In this document: one piece after another, positions 59,901 to 64,000 of the stretch
How the letters are laid out: each line of letters starts with the position of its first letter
How positions within the stretch are numbered: position 1 is the first letter of the stretch
Assembly: GCA_037783415.1 (NCBI GenBank)
Contig: JAZGTN010000074.1
Span: 1 to 64,000 of the forward strand
Length of the DNA stretch: 64,000 nt
Source of the DNA: Leptasterias polaris
Taxonomy: Eukaryota > Echinodermata > Asteroidea > Forcipulatida > Asteriidae
Direction of reading: 5' to 3'
Translations under genes and position numbers: made by a program
The notes under the pieces: generated by a model
What the model was told of the DNA's origin: nothing
Seen by the model: only the letters and a program-made list of their open reading frames with translations
Databases searched by the model: none

Positions 59901-61550
59901 TAGGCCCTACATGTTGTGTAGTTTTTCGTAAACAAATTAAAAATTCAATTTTAAATGATTGGACCAGTTGTTTATACACGCATTTGAGCTGGAAGGATAT
60001 GTACCCTGGATCCTCATGCCTCGCCATAGTAAAAACATTTACAAAAAACAGAGCACCAGTCTCTTGCAACATGTAGATCGATGTACTCAAAATCAAGCCG
60101 AGCTGTGGAATCGCCGTGCCAAGAACGAAAATCCCCAAAACACAAATCCGTTGTAAATTTAACAGCTGGTTTTCACCTGTTGAATCGTCCTTTCAAAAGA
60201 AACTTTTGCGGCCGTATCGATAGCAAATGGTGGAGTTTGGCGGTGTATTTGCGTTACCTCCGTACAATCATACAGCCAGGTTCAAACTAACTAGACGCCG
60301 ATACATCGAGGACATTTTTACCCTGTTTTAGCGCACTCCCAGCCCAAAATCTGAAAACGCGAGGTAAAACAAACAACGCGACTCATTTGTTTTATTCTAC
60401 TTCTTGGGGACTCCATCTATTGGAAAAATGTAAAAAATTAATATTTCAGAGCATCTTAGAACCGCTCTTTAAATAATTTTGTCATCAGAGAAAGGTTGTA
60501 ATTTGTAGGGCTATAGTTGAATCGGGTATTGTAAACTTGTGTACGTAACCAGCCTCGTGTTAACCTTTCACCCCTACTTTGTGGATGTGCTGTGCTACTG
60601 CTATTTCAGTATTTGTGTTGTGTGCTATTGATTGGCGGATTAAAGCTTATTCAAGGGCATGAGACCTTTTCATATTTTTTAGAATTCTTAGTGATTTTGT
60701 GGGCGTAGTATTTTAGTGAATTGCTCGTCCTTTTTAATTAGAGGGCTGGCCTCTTTCCCGTGACTCTACATTACTCCTTCATCATTATTTGTTCTGGGGG
60801 GTTTTATGGACTCGTACGGACAGGCCTACCATCAAGATAATTGATCGACGTCACGTAATTTTGTTGAGGTGTTTTCTATAATCATTAACATTTTTATATG
60901 ATACTTTGTACGATACAATGTGTATATCTATGGCATGAACGTAGCGCTCTATTGCTGTTGGTGCGTTTAACTCCAAAAGTATTTCACATTTTGTAGTGGG
61001 GTACAATCGATCCAGCTGTCCAGTCGGTTTACAGAAAACACGCTGATATGGAAATAGCAATTTTAAATGTGTTGAAATTAGTACACAGACAAACAGCACA
61101 AACAAACAACCATAATATTGATGAGACAAGACCGTCCATAAAACATAAAACAAAACCCTAGCAATGAACGTAGCAAAACCATAACTCCAGCAAAACAAGT
61201 GATAACAATCTGAAACCAAAACTAAAAATGTGAACAATGAATCAGTTGGTTTAGTTTTGAAGTTTGAACTACATCGGCGGATTATTACGCAATGGCCCTA
61301 GGCCTACCTCTTGCATGCAGATTATATCAGCGTCATTATGATTGTCAATCTCATACATTAGAAGTTCATGACGCTGACCATTTGTCGCATCGTCTTCACC
61401 GAACCCTTTAGTATCCTGACAAAGATCTTCATTCAAGATATTGTACGTCAAAATGATGAACTCGCCGGTAGTGTGAATCTGTTGCTTGTGCGGCTCCTTG
61501 TTGACCCAATCCCGTTGGAGACAAACAGCGGGTGTTTTTGTAGACGCCAT
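32716..61550 (-). CDS. CCR4/nocturnin/angel-type endonuclease-exonuclease-phosphatase gene
   Basis: Eight minus-strand exons join in order: 61308-61550, 50530-50727, 49120-49296, 48752-48937, 48258-48363, 35007-35087, 33280-33399 and 32716-32928 (stop at 32716-32718). The residues expected of the EEP fold are present: LTYNILNE (N), ICMQE (metal-binding E), LAVGNVHL, ILCGDFN (D, N), TLDYIWFSS and FPSDH (catalytic D/H). This is the Mg-dependent nuclease family of CCR4, nocturnin, angel and PDE12, mostly poly(A)/RNA 3' exonucleases. I cannot tell which subfamily. About 440 residues are visible. All junctions are in phase 0 except after 48258, which ends in phase 1 while 35087 starts in phase 0, so at least one exon is missing between them. 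Introns total about 27 kb and house most TEs of the window. Confidence 0.87.
33280..33399 (-). CDS. EEP nuclease exon 7
   Basis: 40 residues, GHELSFSCYEDSSGYYQTPK to MLFDASPTHPK. A family-specific insert between the SAY and TLDYIW segments. Acceptor CACATAG, donor GTAACG. Confidence 0.78.
33498..34249. mobile_element. MULE-like foldback MITE with 11-bp target duplication
   Basis: A 752-bp palindrome-like element with arms of about 330 bp starting AGCCCCAT on both strands. Paired landmarks include GGCCAA.TCCACTTC, GCAATCCTATTTTTGTGCCC and GGGACCAGACTGATTTAC. The 11-bp AGTGAAGACAT flanks it directly at 33487-33497 and 34250-34260. A target duplication of 9-11 bp with very long inverted repeats is characteristic of Mutator-like/foldback elements. 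No ORF. It lies in the exon 6-7 intron of the EEP nuclease. Confidence 0.88.
34854..34876. repeat. Poly-C tract, 23 nt
   Basis: Uninterrupted C run followed by GTTTGTAAAATCCTGGATCC. Confidence 0.95.
35007..35087 (-). CDS. EEP nuclease exon 6
   Basis: 27 residues, VLSLMDIFKDRFTHPSTSLR then SAYEVML, matching the 'L.SAY' segment before the final catalytic motifs. Phase 0/0; only this frame is open. Acceptor TTTGCAG, donor GTAAGT. Confidence 0.8.
35247..35592. repeat. CCCGGGCGGATTACTA minisatellite in inverted blocks
   Basis: Five to six units of about 21 bp (CCCGGGCGGATTACTATTTC and variants) occupy 35247-35360. The same motif reappears in opposite orientation at 35540-35592 (AATAGTAATCCGCCCGGGCG). 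A 22-nt G run (35387-35408) sits between the blocks. A foldback-type arrangement. Confidence 0.8.
37860..37891. repeat. Poly-C tract with one A
   Basis: Twelve C, one A, nineteen C. The rest of 35600-38190 has no recognisable gene. Confidence 0.95.
38198..38269 (-). repeat. tRNA-like module, minus strand, SINE-like
   Basis: On the minus strand: GTTAGCTAGGTTGGTAGAGC (A-box region), then GGGTTCAAATCCC, a good T-arm/B box. Acceptor-stem pairing is only partial. Its mirror partner is at 38320. Confidence 0.6.
38320..38391 (+). repeat. tRNA-like module with perfect acceptor stem
   Basis: 72 nt beginning GACTAGA and ending TCTAGTC, a perfect 7-bp acceptor stem. A D-arm-like GCTAGGTTGGTAGAGC, a loop ATGTCAA that would place anticodon GTC, and a B box GGTTCGAATC are visible. 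The anticodon stem (TGGGC/ACTAG) and T stem pair poorly, so a functional tRNA-Asp is unlikely. With 38198-38269 it flanks a hairpin CCTATGTTGAC.GTCTCC (38270-38319). Confidence 0.55.
38968..40079 (-). pseudogene. MADF/BESS DNA-binding protein of the Harbinger element, first exon missing
   Basis: Exon 40079-39929 encodes GEAARKRWTNIRDAFHTYRK and KYKYADILGFLIPHLKHRE, the second half of a MADF (Myb/SANT-like) domain. Exon 39361-38968 gives a Ser/Thr-rich linker, a basic TPRKRA and a BESS motif (DDIDHFFNSMAHTVRQLPPI). The intron between them contains a TTAA MITE. In Harbinger elements this second protein aids transposase localisation. The first half of MADF would lie beyond 40079, where transposase sequence now sits. 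Confidence 0.8.
39413..39780 (+). mobile_element. TTAA-flanked MITE, family A, copy 2
   Basis: 368 bp, ends AGGCACTGAACACGTTTTG / CCAAACGTGTACAGTGCCT, with TTAA at 39409-39412 and 39781-39784. Very similar, in inverse orientation, to 5195-5563, with only a few differences by eye. Nested in the intron of the Harbinger MADF gene, so it postdates that element. Confidence 0.88.
40135..41062 (+). pseudogene. Harbinger-type DDE transposase, N-terminus missing
   Basis: The reading frame follows a splice acceptor (TTATGTCAG) and starts FLATGDSYKTISFSYRVGKS. It runs uninterrupted for about 310 residues. DDE_Tnp_4 motifs: CIGAIDGKHV (first D, about 40346), VIVGDEAFPLKPYLMRPF (second D), and RRVVENTFGILAAKWRI (catalytic E). 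CILHNFI follows near the end, as in PIF/HARBI1 proteins. The catalytic core is intact, so the protein lacks only its N-terminal DNA-binding part. Confidence 0.88.
41085..41117. repeat. Perfect 14-15 bp hairpin
   Basis: ATATTGCTAGCATT, a 3-nt loop, then AATGCTAGCAATAT, shortly after the transposase stop. It could act as a 3' structure or be part of the element end. Confidence 0.7.
41779..42001 (+). repeat. Left LTR of Gypsy 2, internally deleted
   Basis: 223 bp. Compared with the right LTR it lacks about 70 bp after GAACTACGTGA and 6 bp near TAGTAC. The rest is almost identical. AATAAA is present at 41901. Confidence 0.9.
42394..43473 (+). CDS. Gypsy 2 gag
   Basis: An intact 359-residue ORF starting MKEPQPDQPQKQPGLIDISQ. 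Its helical capsid-like region includes LEPYLTGKAQKAFHALTEED and FEEFATRLELYFKRW. A single CCHC knuckle CYRCHEMGHRIAEC is at residue 298. It builds the cytoplasmic particle and packages RNA. It ends in a C-run at 43460-43467, where the pol frame overlaps. Confidence 0.9.
   Translation: MKEPQPDQPQKQPGLIDISQLLLKMEENRKQETEVLCQTLLKAVTEATKATAPTKIRFGPELPDFHKLSSDDDITCYLTTFERMATAEKRPKEEWPRLLEPYLTGKAQKAFHALTEEDKKDYAKIVAIILRHYQLTPEAYRFKFKSASKKPDETFEEFATRLELYFKRWVKPSDESLALDDVKRMTELIMTDQLLNSIADERLRLKLREKKLPTTQATAKAADEHILNRKMSSNPNTTSFKPQQFSQPNFHPTVSRPNQSDHRQERQDQSKSENYQGKSSFAKGRPPTKTTGKFDSICYRCHEMGHRIAECPYPPAQSKQYQPKVHADSKPFAMKFNEVSTKPEPTKPQVNFLMNVPPR
43457..44770 (+). pseudogene. Gypsy 2 pol: protease and reverse transcriptase, stop at 44768
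   Basis: The protease has ITGLIDTGSCVSLI (DTG at 43553) and LLLGRDF. The RT has SPVVMVPKKEKGDYRLCIDY, SLDLKSGYHQMK, FTVLPFGVVNGPASFQ and YVYLDDIVCYSS (catalytic YLDD near 44501). A TAG at 44768 interrupts GMVT|YAKFIPNL, where the homologous sequence simply continues. It overlaps gag by 17 nt in the +1 frame. Confidence 0.9.
44771..45307 (+). pseudogene. Gypsy 2 pol: RNase H domain
   Basis: In the same frame after the stop: FVVHTDASNTGLGAVLLQ (first catalytic Asp), TTERECLAVIWALEKWRVYL (Glu) and VVTDHQALTWLF (Asp). It ends with the usual ...LHLVPDALSKKQS before a stop at 45305-45307. Confidence 0.9.
45403..45562 (+). pseudogene. PHD-like finger in Gypsy 2 pol
   Basis: In a shifted frame between RNase H and integrase: CAAPRC, then IQCDGCDQWYHLLCVHV and YSCPSCKKKRW. 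The spacing C-x4-C...C-x2-C-x4-H-x2-C...C-x2-C fits a PHD finger, a module that usually reads histone H3 tails. Confidence 0.8.
45720..46796 (+). pseudogene. Gypsy 2 integrase
   Basis: From about 45762: an HHCC zinc domain (YHSKPTAGHLG...HRLHDLHLWW...CKMCRQTKP), then the DDE core with VDLMGPLPKS, LSDNGSQFTC and SPYHPQSNWVERVNRNLK. The C-terminal domain includes GETVMLKTHPL and KLAPRWCGPFIVTERLTPVN. No chromodomain is evident. The frame differs by one from the preceding PHD-containing stretch (change near 45765). Confidence 0.9.
47353..47651 (+). repeat. Right LTR of Gypsy 2
   Basis: 299 bp, full length. Preceded by a purine tract (GTGGAGGAGAG). Confidence 0.92.
48258..48363 (-). CDS. EEP nuclease exon 5
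   Basis: 35 codons plus one base, VEKNEILYDKSSEAFKDVRK to EIGDRIKCN. A charged helical insert with no motif. It is kept because it has clean splice sites (TTTTAGAG / GTAAGC) and joins in phase to exon 4. Confidence 0.65.
48490..48655. repeat. Repeat with AACGATACGTATCGTT palindrome and (TTCTCG)n
   Basis: The palindrome at 48491-48507 is followed by a hexanucleotide array TTCTCG/TTCTCGT (48584-48632) and TGTGTGACCGGGCCTTTAA, which looks like the end of a small DNA transposon. It lies just upstream of EEP exon 5. Confidence 0.6.
48752..48937 (-). CDS. EEP nuclease exon 4, GDFN motif
   Basis: 62 residues beginning VSFVINELIKFSDGLETPHI, then LCGDFNQEPHHPGYQLL. GDFN carries the catalytic Asp and Asn. 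Acceptor GTTTAG, donor GTAAGA. Confidence 0.9.
49120..49296 (-). CDS. EEP nuclease exon 3
   Basis: 59 residues, ENMRHGITDDKETLISLTDS to LLAVGNVHLSFDLFKRMDLI. It contains the conserved N-x-H strand. Acceptor CCTGTCAG, donor GTAAAA. Confidence 0.85.
49520..49908 (+). mobile_element. TTAA-flanked MITE, family B, complete copy
   Basis: Inverted ends AGGGAAGGTATACGTTTGG / GAAATGTATACGTTCACT, with TTAA at 49516-49519 and 49909-49912. Relatives are at 3447 and 12296. Confidence 0.75.
50530..50727 (-). CDS. EEP nuclease exon 2
   Basis: 66 residues starting VSCKYYGKTLLPAMKQRGYY, continuing to DGSATFHKQERFQLI. This corresponds to the 'LL..GY.G.....DG.A.F.....F.L' segment of CCR4-type enzymes. Acceptor TCCTGAG, donor GTATAT. 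Confidence 0.87.
51035..51136 (+). repeat. Long hairpin with a tRNA B box in its loop
   Basis: Arms of about 39 nt (CCCGAGTTCTGTGA...CCACAGGCAAATCACTC and GAGTGATTTGCATGTGG...TCACAGAACTCGGG) enclose GTCATGGGTTCGAATCCCAC. The loop is a perfect polymerase III B box/T arm. Confidence 0.85.
51140..54313. other. Gene-free stretch
   Basis: Intron 1 of the EEP nuclease. Apart from short repeat fragments (for example TTTAAAGGAGCTCTATACTTCT near 52204, also seen reversed at 59730) I see no coding sequence, RNA gene or complete element. Confidence 0.6.
54318..56575 (+). mobile_element. Small non-autonomous LTR retrotransposon (element 3)
   Basis: Two 348-bp LTRs (54318-54665 and 56228-56575) start TGTAACGG and end CGTTACA. 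They differ at one position by eye (G at 54363, A at 56273). GTAT flanks both (54314-54317 and 56576-56579). The primer-site-like TGGTGGCAGCTTG follows the left LTR at 54667. A purine tract AAGGAGGGAGTGA precedes the right one. The internal 1562 bp encodes one ORF and no RT or integrase. It lies in intron 1 of the EEP nuclease. Confidence 0.92.
54723..56162 (+). CDS. ORF of LTR element 3, unknown function
   Basis: 479 residues from ATG 54723 (MTTRYTSSADIVDAIFGLMS). The first 80 residues are helical and charged (ELEASLARQIFES...VVDAYHRRCFEKTIANLEA). The middle is Pro/Ser/Thr/Ala-rich and of low complexity. Residues about 340-400 are a decayed repeat of GTTDRGSAGT type. The end is again helical (HRLKTLKLEEHIINSDWREV). 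No zinc knuckle or enzyme motif. It may be a Gag-like or structural protein; no function can be assigned. The frame fills the element from primer site to purine tract. Confidence 0.55.
   Translation: MTTRYTSSADIVDAIFGLMSDIRELEASLARQIFESAISSPEYGKNPWDTKPVVDAYHRRCFEKTIANLEATWSSGDLAISEDQSAGKRHANPSRGPVAGADVGLCCVDAETTSREAVASGECPTVDVVPSPSILPCMAFAVGIAVRGCDGFSSPDPAALSLNSTSTPPPLWKASTTHTVPPLWTAPPVQLASPEHAALIINQQTDRTKTMTLNNQLQDTGVGLHVQVTAAQLERQSPPAKAAPPEQARAPTDPRMHDDEGYGLMQDASQMTRPRVQEVPPKTGYLLVRGASTAGYPPVHDAPLKKAAEDRVSAGAGSTTEDRGSVGAGCTKDRVTTGAGGTTNMGPAGTTDGGPAGTTDRGSAGTNDRGSAGTKDSGGSAGTTDRGSARGSTEQNMSSVRLHGLSHRLKTLKLEEHIINSDWREVLSWMDIVLLLLNKEMRLWVSPPIVVSLVDSGSPNWGPESTLIIIPGETPTSYK
57000..59013 (-). other. 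Possible unrecognised spliced gene, minus strand
   Basis: Candidate exons: 58954-59013 (ATG; MGLSLSNADLARLLLDMHTQ, donor GTGAGT), about 58544-58667 (acceptor TTTATAG; ICCPIISATATPLLSHRLRQ to HFRIFQC, donor GTAAGT), and an open stretch at 57000-57185 containing LEDSVRRYLQQENLTSVWCL and FRGLVQWCPVQEC. The first two have good splice sites in compatible phase. I do not recognise the protein. It could be a decayed TE gene in intron 1 of the EEP nuclease. Confidence 0.3.
59560..59755. repeat. MITE-like remnant with AAGACTT hairpin
   Basis: AAAGACTTCTCGTCTC...GAGACGAAAAGTCTTTT forms a hairpin. The following TTTCTCAAAAACTACAGCACC and ACCATGTAAGTTTAGTGTGAATCTGTGA resemble the right half of the 27.1-kb repeat. 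The rest of 59100-61300 shows no gene. Confidence 0.55.
61308..61550 (-). CDS. EEP nuclease exon 1 (start codon)
   Basis: ATG at 61550-61548. Encodes 81 residues: MASTKTPAVCLQRDWVNKEP, then FIILTYNILNEDLCQ and NDADIICMQE. The donor is GTAGGC. No signal peptide or mitochondrial presequence is obvious. The start is the only ATG upstream of the domain in this frame. Confidence 0.85.
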
Positions 61551-61603
61551 GTGATTTGATTCACGCGTGGTACCTGTAATGTTTGACAGTGATATTTATT
61601 ATT

Positions 61604-61756
61604 AGGTGTTCGGGCTTAGAAGCCCGAACAACTCCTTGTTTTTGTTCGGTTTTTTTTAGGTGTTCGGTCTACAGACCGAACAACTCTTTGTTATTGTTCG
61701 GTTTTTAGGTGTTCGGTCTACAGACCGAACAACTCTTTGTTATTGTTCGGTTGTTT
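61604..61756 (+). repeat. Three tandem hairpin units (GTTCGGTCTACAGACCGAAC)
   Basis: Units of about 50-60 bp start AGGTGTTCGG. The first has the palindrome GTTCGGGCTTAGAAGCCCGAAC; the second and third have GTTCGGTCTACAGACCGAAC. Each is followed by AACTC(C/T)TTGTT(A/T)TTGTTCGG. They lie just 5' of the EEP nuclease start codon (minus strand). Confidence 0.88.
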
Positions 61757-61898
61757 TGTTTTTTTGTGTGTTTTTTTTCTTCTTTGTTTTGCTTATTCCT
61801 CTCAGTGGGCTTTGTCCGCAAGCAAACGCATACTTGCGAATCTTTGATCAACTTGAAACTTAATGTGAAGTTAGAACATAACTAGGAGAAGCCGAGTA

Positions 61899-62275
61899 AG
61901 TTGTGACGTCATGATTACGTCATCAGGTGTCAAATTACAAGCCATTTTAGGTCCAAAGGTGCTCTCATTCCAATGCCTGTATGTCTCTGAATATTAAAGC
62001 TACAGTATTCATAATTGGGCATATGATAGATCAAGACACGGGCAACATTTGAAAAGTTAACGCCAAAATCACACGACCTTTACTTCCGGTCGTACCGGAA
62101 GGTCAAAGTTTGCCTTTGTGAAATTCTATAAATTTTGTCTTGGTACAATTTTCCGGCGAAATGATTAACTTCAGTATATCTGATCAATTTCAAATTTATA
62201 CCATGTAAGGACCCTTGATAAAACCTCCATCAAGCAGTTGTGACGTCATGATGACGTCATCAGGTGTCAAATTAC
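61899..62275 (+). repeat. Direct repeat with TGACGTCA sites
   Basis: GTTGTGACGTCATGAT.ACGT CATCAGGTGTCAAATTACAAG occurs at about 61899-61941 and again at 62229-62272. Each copy has a CRE-type TGACGTCA and a second ACGTCA half. It lies between the divergent EEP nuclease and RAG1-like genes. Confidence 0.75.
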
Positions 62276-62279
62276 AAGG

Positions 62280-63230
62280 TTTTAAAGATTAACAATTTTA
62301 ATCTTTGAAAATCTATATCAAATCAAGACGAAGGGACCGTCGATTGCCTAACGCAGCATGGCATACCTCCTCGCGACTGATTCCATTGCGCAACGGTGGG
62401 TAGGCTTGCTAGTCAAGACGCTTGTTGGGCACGGCCGTATCAAGCCCATTAACACAGCGCATTAAAAGATTTCGCAACGAACAAACGTTTCCTCCAGTAA
62501 TGAAACAACAATCCGTTTCCAAAATGGCGGAGGCTCAACGTTAACGTTGAATAAAAAAACGATAATTACATTGAATTGTCCATACATAACCAATTGATTT
62601 TCGAGTTATTTGTTCATAATTTATCATAAACACTTTCAATCGATCACTTTTATTTATTGAGAGTAATAATGTGTGAGGAAAAATATAAAATATGAGGGTT
62701 TTTCCACCCTGGTAACTGGACGTGAATTCCCGAAGATAGTGAGAAACTGTTGATTCTAAAATGTCCCAAAATAAAAATTCTGGGTTTTCCCGATAAAGTG
62801 GAGCCAATTTCTTGAAAAAAATATACTTGTTTTCCCTAAAGCCCAAACGAATAAAACAAGACAGCGGGCATATTTACAAGAAATAGATTTTTAAGAGTGT
62901 GTTTTTCACGGAGATGAACAAAAAATCACGTAAAACTCCTATTAAAATGTACACACAGTCGCAGACGTGCACCGCGCACCTCCACAGCCAACACGTCAAT
63001 AGCGCGCGGGATGCAAAACGTAGATTAGTGTAGTAAAAAGATCTATGTACTACTACCATAGCTCTATGACTACTACTCAGTATGTTGTTTACGTTCGTAT
63101 CGCGATCGTCAAACACAGACTCTCAAATAAAGATGTGTTGAACAAACAGACTGCAATACTACTGTGATTCACTGTTTCAAGGTAAACACTTTATTGCAAC
63201 GATGACATCTTTACAGGAAGTTTTCCAGAT
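62280..63230. other. Upstream region of the RAG1-like gene
   Basis: Contains a CAACGTTAACGTTG palindrome (62537-62550) and AT-rich sequence. No convincing terminal inverted repeat with a CAC-starting heptamer was found, nor another gene. Confidence 0.5.
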
Positions 63231-64000
63231 ATGAATACATTGCAGTTTCATCAATTAGCACTTGATAAGTTGTGTCGTGTGTGCACAAAATTAAATACAA
63301 ATAATTCATATGTGGCAGTGGATTGTGCACAATACAGAAAGGAATTAGAAATACTGTACAGTATAAATATCTGGCTCGATGATTCAACAAGGCATCCGAA
63401 TAAATTATGCTGGAGGTGTGTGCGTAATTTGACACATTGTAAACAACAAACTAGGGAATTTGAATATTCATCTGCTACACAAAAAACTACTGACGAATGG
63501 CCGACTCACTCAAGATCTGGAACATGCACCACATGTGAGCAGTACAGAAAAAGTACTTAAGGGGGGTCGCCCTGTTAAGAGAAATCGTACTGGAAAAGGT
63601 CTTCCGAACATTAATCCACCGAGCCTCAACAAACAGGACTGTGAGAAAAGTTATCTGTTTAACTTTGCGACTAATGATTCTGCGTACACAGTTCCCCCAA
63701 ATCTCGACATTCTTGGCACAGAGAAGGCAGTGGAGACAATTTTCATATGTGCAATATGCCAGTGTATCCTGAGCTCCCCTTCTGTGCAAACTCAATGCGA
63801 ACACAACTACTGTTCTTCATGTTTAGAGCAGTGGTTCGTTTTTCGAGGCAGTCACACCGTTCCCTGCCCTGTATGTCAAGTTAGTGTGAATCATGACAAC
63901 GTCACATCATCACCCCGAATTTTGAGGCTTCAGCTTAGCACATTGACAACAGTTTGCACAGTATGCGGAACAATAGGTAAACTGTCCAAAATGGCTGACC
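63231..64000 (+). pseudogene. RAG1-like gene, 5' part, one frameshift, runs off the window
   Basis: The first part (63231-63560, 109 residues) matches the RAG1 zinc-binding region that precedes the RING: LDKLCRVCTKLN, WLDDSTRHPNKLCWRCVRNL and, after a Trp/His pair, CTTCEQYR. The order C-x2-C ... D-D-x3-HP-x2-(F/L)C-x2-C ... C-x2-C is that of RAG1 (CRICG ... HPTxFCHNCW ... CDIC). After a +1 frame change at 63556-63565 the second part is open to the window end. It contains a C3HC4 RING, CAICQCILSSPSVQTQCEHN then YCSSCLEQW and CPVCQ (63748-63878), and a further C-x2-C (CTVCG) where RAG1 has its ZFA finger. The RAG1 core (DDE nuclease) would lie to the right, outside the window. The start ATG at 63231 is likely. 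Alternative: an N-RAG-type transposon that carries only the RAG1 N-terminus. Confidence 0.82.

Noticed and set aside
62950..63180. CACAGTC (62953) and CACTGTT (63171) upstream of the RAG1-like start as recombination-signal-like heptamers
   Set aside because: Single 7-mers are expected by chance. No partner end is visible in the window and no target duplication can be defined.

Overview
The window is invertebrate nuclear DNA: intron-rich, AT-rich between genes and crowded with mobile elements. A GABA-B-type receptor, a RAG1-like gene start, Gypsy, LINE and Harbinger elements, and families of palindromic tRNA-like repeats and TTAA-flanked MITEs together suggest a deuterostome marine invertebrate. 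An echinoderm, perhaps a sea star, is my inference; no marker in the window proves it.

Layout. From 1 to 20.3 kb (+ strand) lies the 3' part of a metabotropic GABA-B-like receptor: ligand-binding-domain exons, seven TM segments and the stop codon at 20273. Its exon at 8.1/12.1 kb is split in frame by a 3974-bp non-autonomous LTR retrotransposon with identical LTRs and a 4-bp target duplication. That element's ORF carries a 14-residue tandem repeat. From 20.3 to 32.3 kb is a TE-rich interval: a minisatellite, a 1.17-kb foldback element, a decayed Gypsy element with a tRNA-Pro-like primer site, and a CR1/L2-like LINE that has lost its reverse transcriptase.

From 61.55 kb down to 32.7 kb (- strand) runs a CCR4/nocturnin/angel-type nuclease gene. 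Eight exons are recognisable and at least one is not found. Its introns contain a MULE-like foldback MITE with an 11-bp target duplication, paired tRNA-like repeats, a PIF/Harbinger element (MADF/BESS gene plus DDE transposase), a near-complete Gypsy element whose pol region contains a PHD-like finger, and a second small non-autonomous LTR element (54.3-56.6 kb).

At the right edge (63.23-64.0 kb, + strand), divergent from the nuclease gene, starts a RAG1-like protein: the N-terminal RAG1 zinc-binding region, then a RING and the next zinc motif, cut off by the window end. A one-base frame shift separates the two parts. This is the most interesting item, because RAG1-like genes outside jawed vertebrates are relics or active copies of the transposon that gave rise to V(D)J recombination.

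Exons were assigned by reading splice sites and phase by eye. No alignment or database search was run, so family calls rest on motif recognition.
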